This document shows, in pieces, positions 63,597 through 64,000 of a stretch of DNA of 64,000 bases. The translations under genes were made by a program, and so were the position numbers. Below the pieces are notes generated by a model, which saw only the letters and a program-made list of their open reading frames with translations, ran no database searches and had not been told where the DNA came from. The DNA is from Aldrovandia affinis (lineage: Eukaryota > Chordata > Actinopteri > Notacanthiformes > Halosauridae): assembly GCA_029706075.1 (NCBI GenBank), contig JAINUG010000020.1, positions 7,869,546 through 7,933,545 on the forward strand, in the 5' to 3' direction. The stretch's first letter is position 1. Each line of letters starts with the position of its first letter.

Positions 63597-64000
63597 GCTC
63601 TTAATGCAGAGCTACTCAATGAAGATGAGGTGGAAGAAGAGGAGGATGATCTGGAATCTGAATCAGAGGAGGATTAAGAGCCACCACATCAGCCAGATGC
63701 TGCTCAGCCAAGAGCAGCAAGGCAAGTATCAGTGTGAGTTTATTTATGTATATATGTATATATATATATGAGTATGTATCAATATGAGTATATATGAGTA
63801 GGTATCAATATGAGTAGTACGATGAGATTTTTATTGATTATTTATTAACTTGCAGATTTTTTAACTCATTAACAAATGATCTCACTCCTCTTGTCTCCAA
63901 GTCTTTCTGTTCAAACTCCATCTCGTTTGACCAGGAAACATAAACGCTCTGTCTTGTCCAATACTGCTGATAGGGAGTTGTCTTATGATGATGTTGATAC
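63590..64000 (+). pseudogene. piggyBac-type composite, copy C (cut by window edge)
   Basis: Starts gatgctcttaatgcagagc and follows copies A and B: acidic codons (NEDEVEEEEDDLESESEED and a stop), taagagccaccacatcagcc, gtatcagtgtgagttt, an AT-rich intron-like spacer ending ttgcagattttttaac, and ctcgtttgaccaggaaaca and agggagttgtcttatgatg up to the edge. Third direct copy of the unit at about 50800 and 60480. Confidence 0.8.

Overview
The window is vertebrate nuclear DNA, almost certainly from a ray-finned (teleost) fish. The basis is the repeat content: tRNA-derived SINEs with a V-SINE-like body, L2, CR1/Rex-like and L1 LINEs, many Tc1-like elements, two-gene PIF/Harbinger elements, hAT, piggyBac, and long (CA)n/(TG)n tracts. 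I recognise no complete cellular gene, no functional RNA gene, no operon and no CRISPR array. The window is a transposon graveyard in intergenic or intronic DNA. Almost all recognisable protein sequence is transposase, reverse transcriptase, endonuclease, or a retroelement gag-like product, mostly truncated or frameshifted.

Layout. 1-4.6 kb: a degraded minus-strand L1, a Harbinger relic, and a 24-bp minisatellite split by a CR1-like LINE. 4.6-7.4 kb: a triple nest, with Harbinger inside hAT inside Tc1. 8.0-10.1 kb: a 16-bp minisatellite, a hAT-like end interrupted by a small Tc1, and an L2 fragment. 10-21.4 kb: mostly unique DNA with microsatellites and minisatellites of 57, 33/22 and 40 bp, plus a solo LTR. 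21.4-25.6 kb: a solo LTR, then a mariner/IS630-like element hosting a SINE and another solo LTR. 27.2-29.8 kb: a Harbinger fold-back enclosing a hAT. 30.9-37.8 kb: Tc1 pieces, an L2 LINE and two piggyBac relics nested in one another. 37.8-39.9 kb: a CR1-like LINE carrying a V-SINE. 41.4-43 kb: a dead Tc1 and an LTR fragment. 44.3-46.0 kb: an unclassified inverted-repeat element packed with a TCAACCCCGTTAC motif. 47.6-49.0 kb: a hAT. 50.6-64 kb: a locally repeated chimera of Harbinger and piggyBac pieces, separated by a complete non-autonomous LTR retroelement (55.4-58.6 kb) and a CR1/Rex1-like LINE.

Many insertions can be read to the base because their target-site duplications survive: 8 bp for hAT, TTAA for piggyBac, TA for Tc1, 3 bp for Harbinger, 4-5 bp for LTRs, and 13-16 bp for SINEs. 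In several cases removing the insert restores the reading frame or sequence of the host element. This gives a relative order of transposition events.

The best candidates for something undescribed are: (1) the 1.7-kb inverted-repeat element at 44282-45968 with ten copies of one 13-bp motif; (2) the LTR retroelement at 55394-58648, whose only visible product is a CCHC knuckle followed by a long coiled coil; (3) the repeated Harbinger/piggyBac composite at 50.6-64 kb. All family assignments are by eye from motifs; no database search was run.
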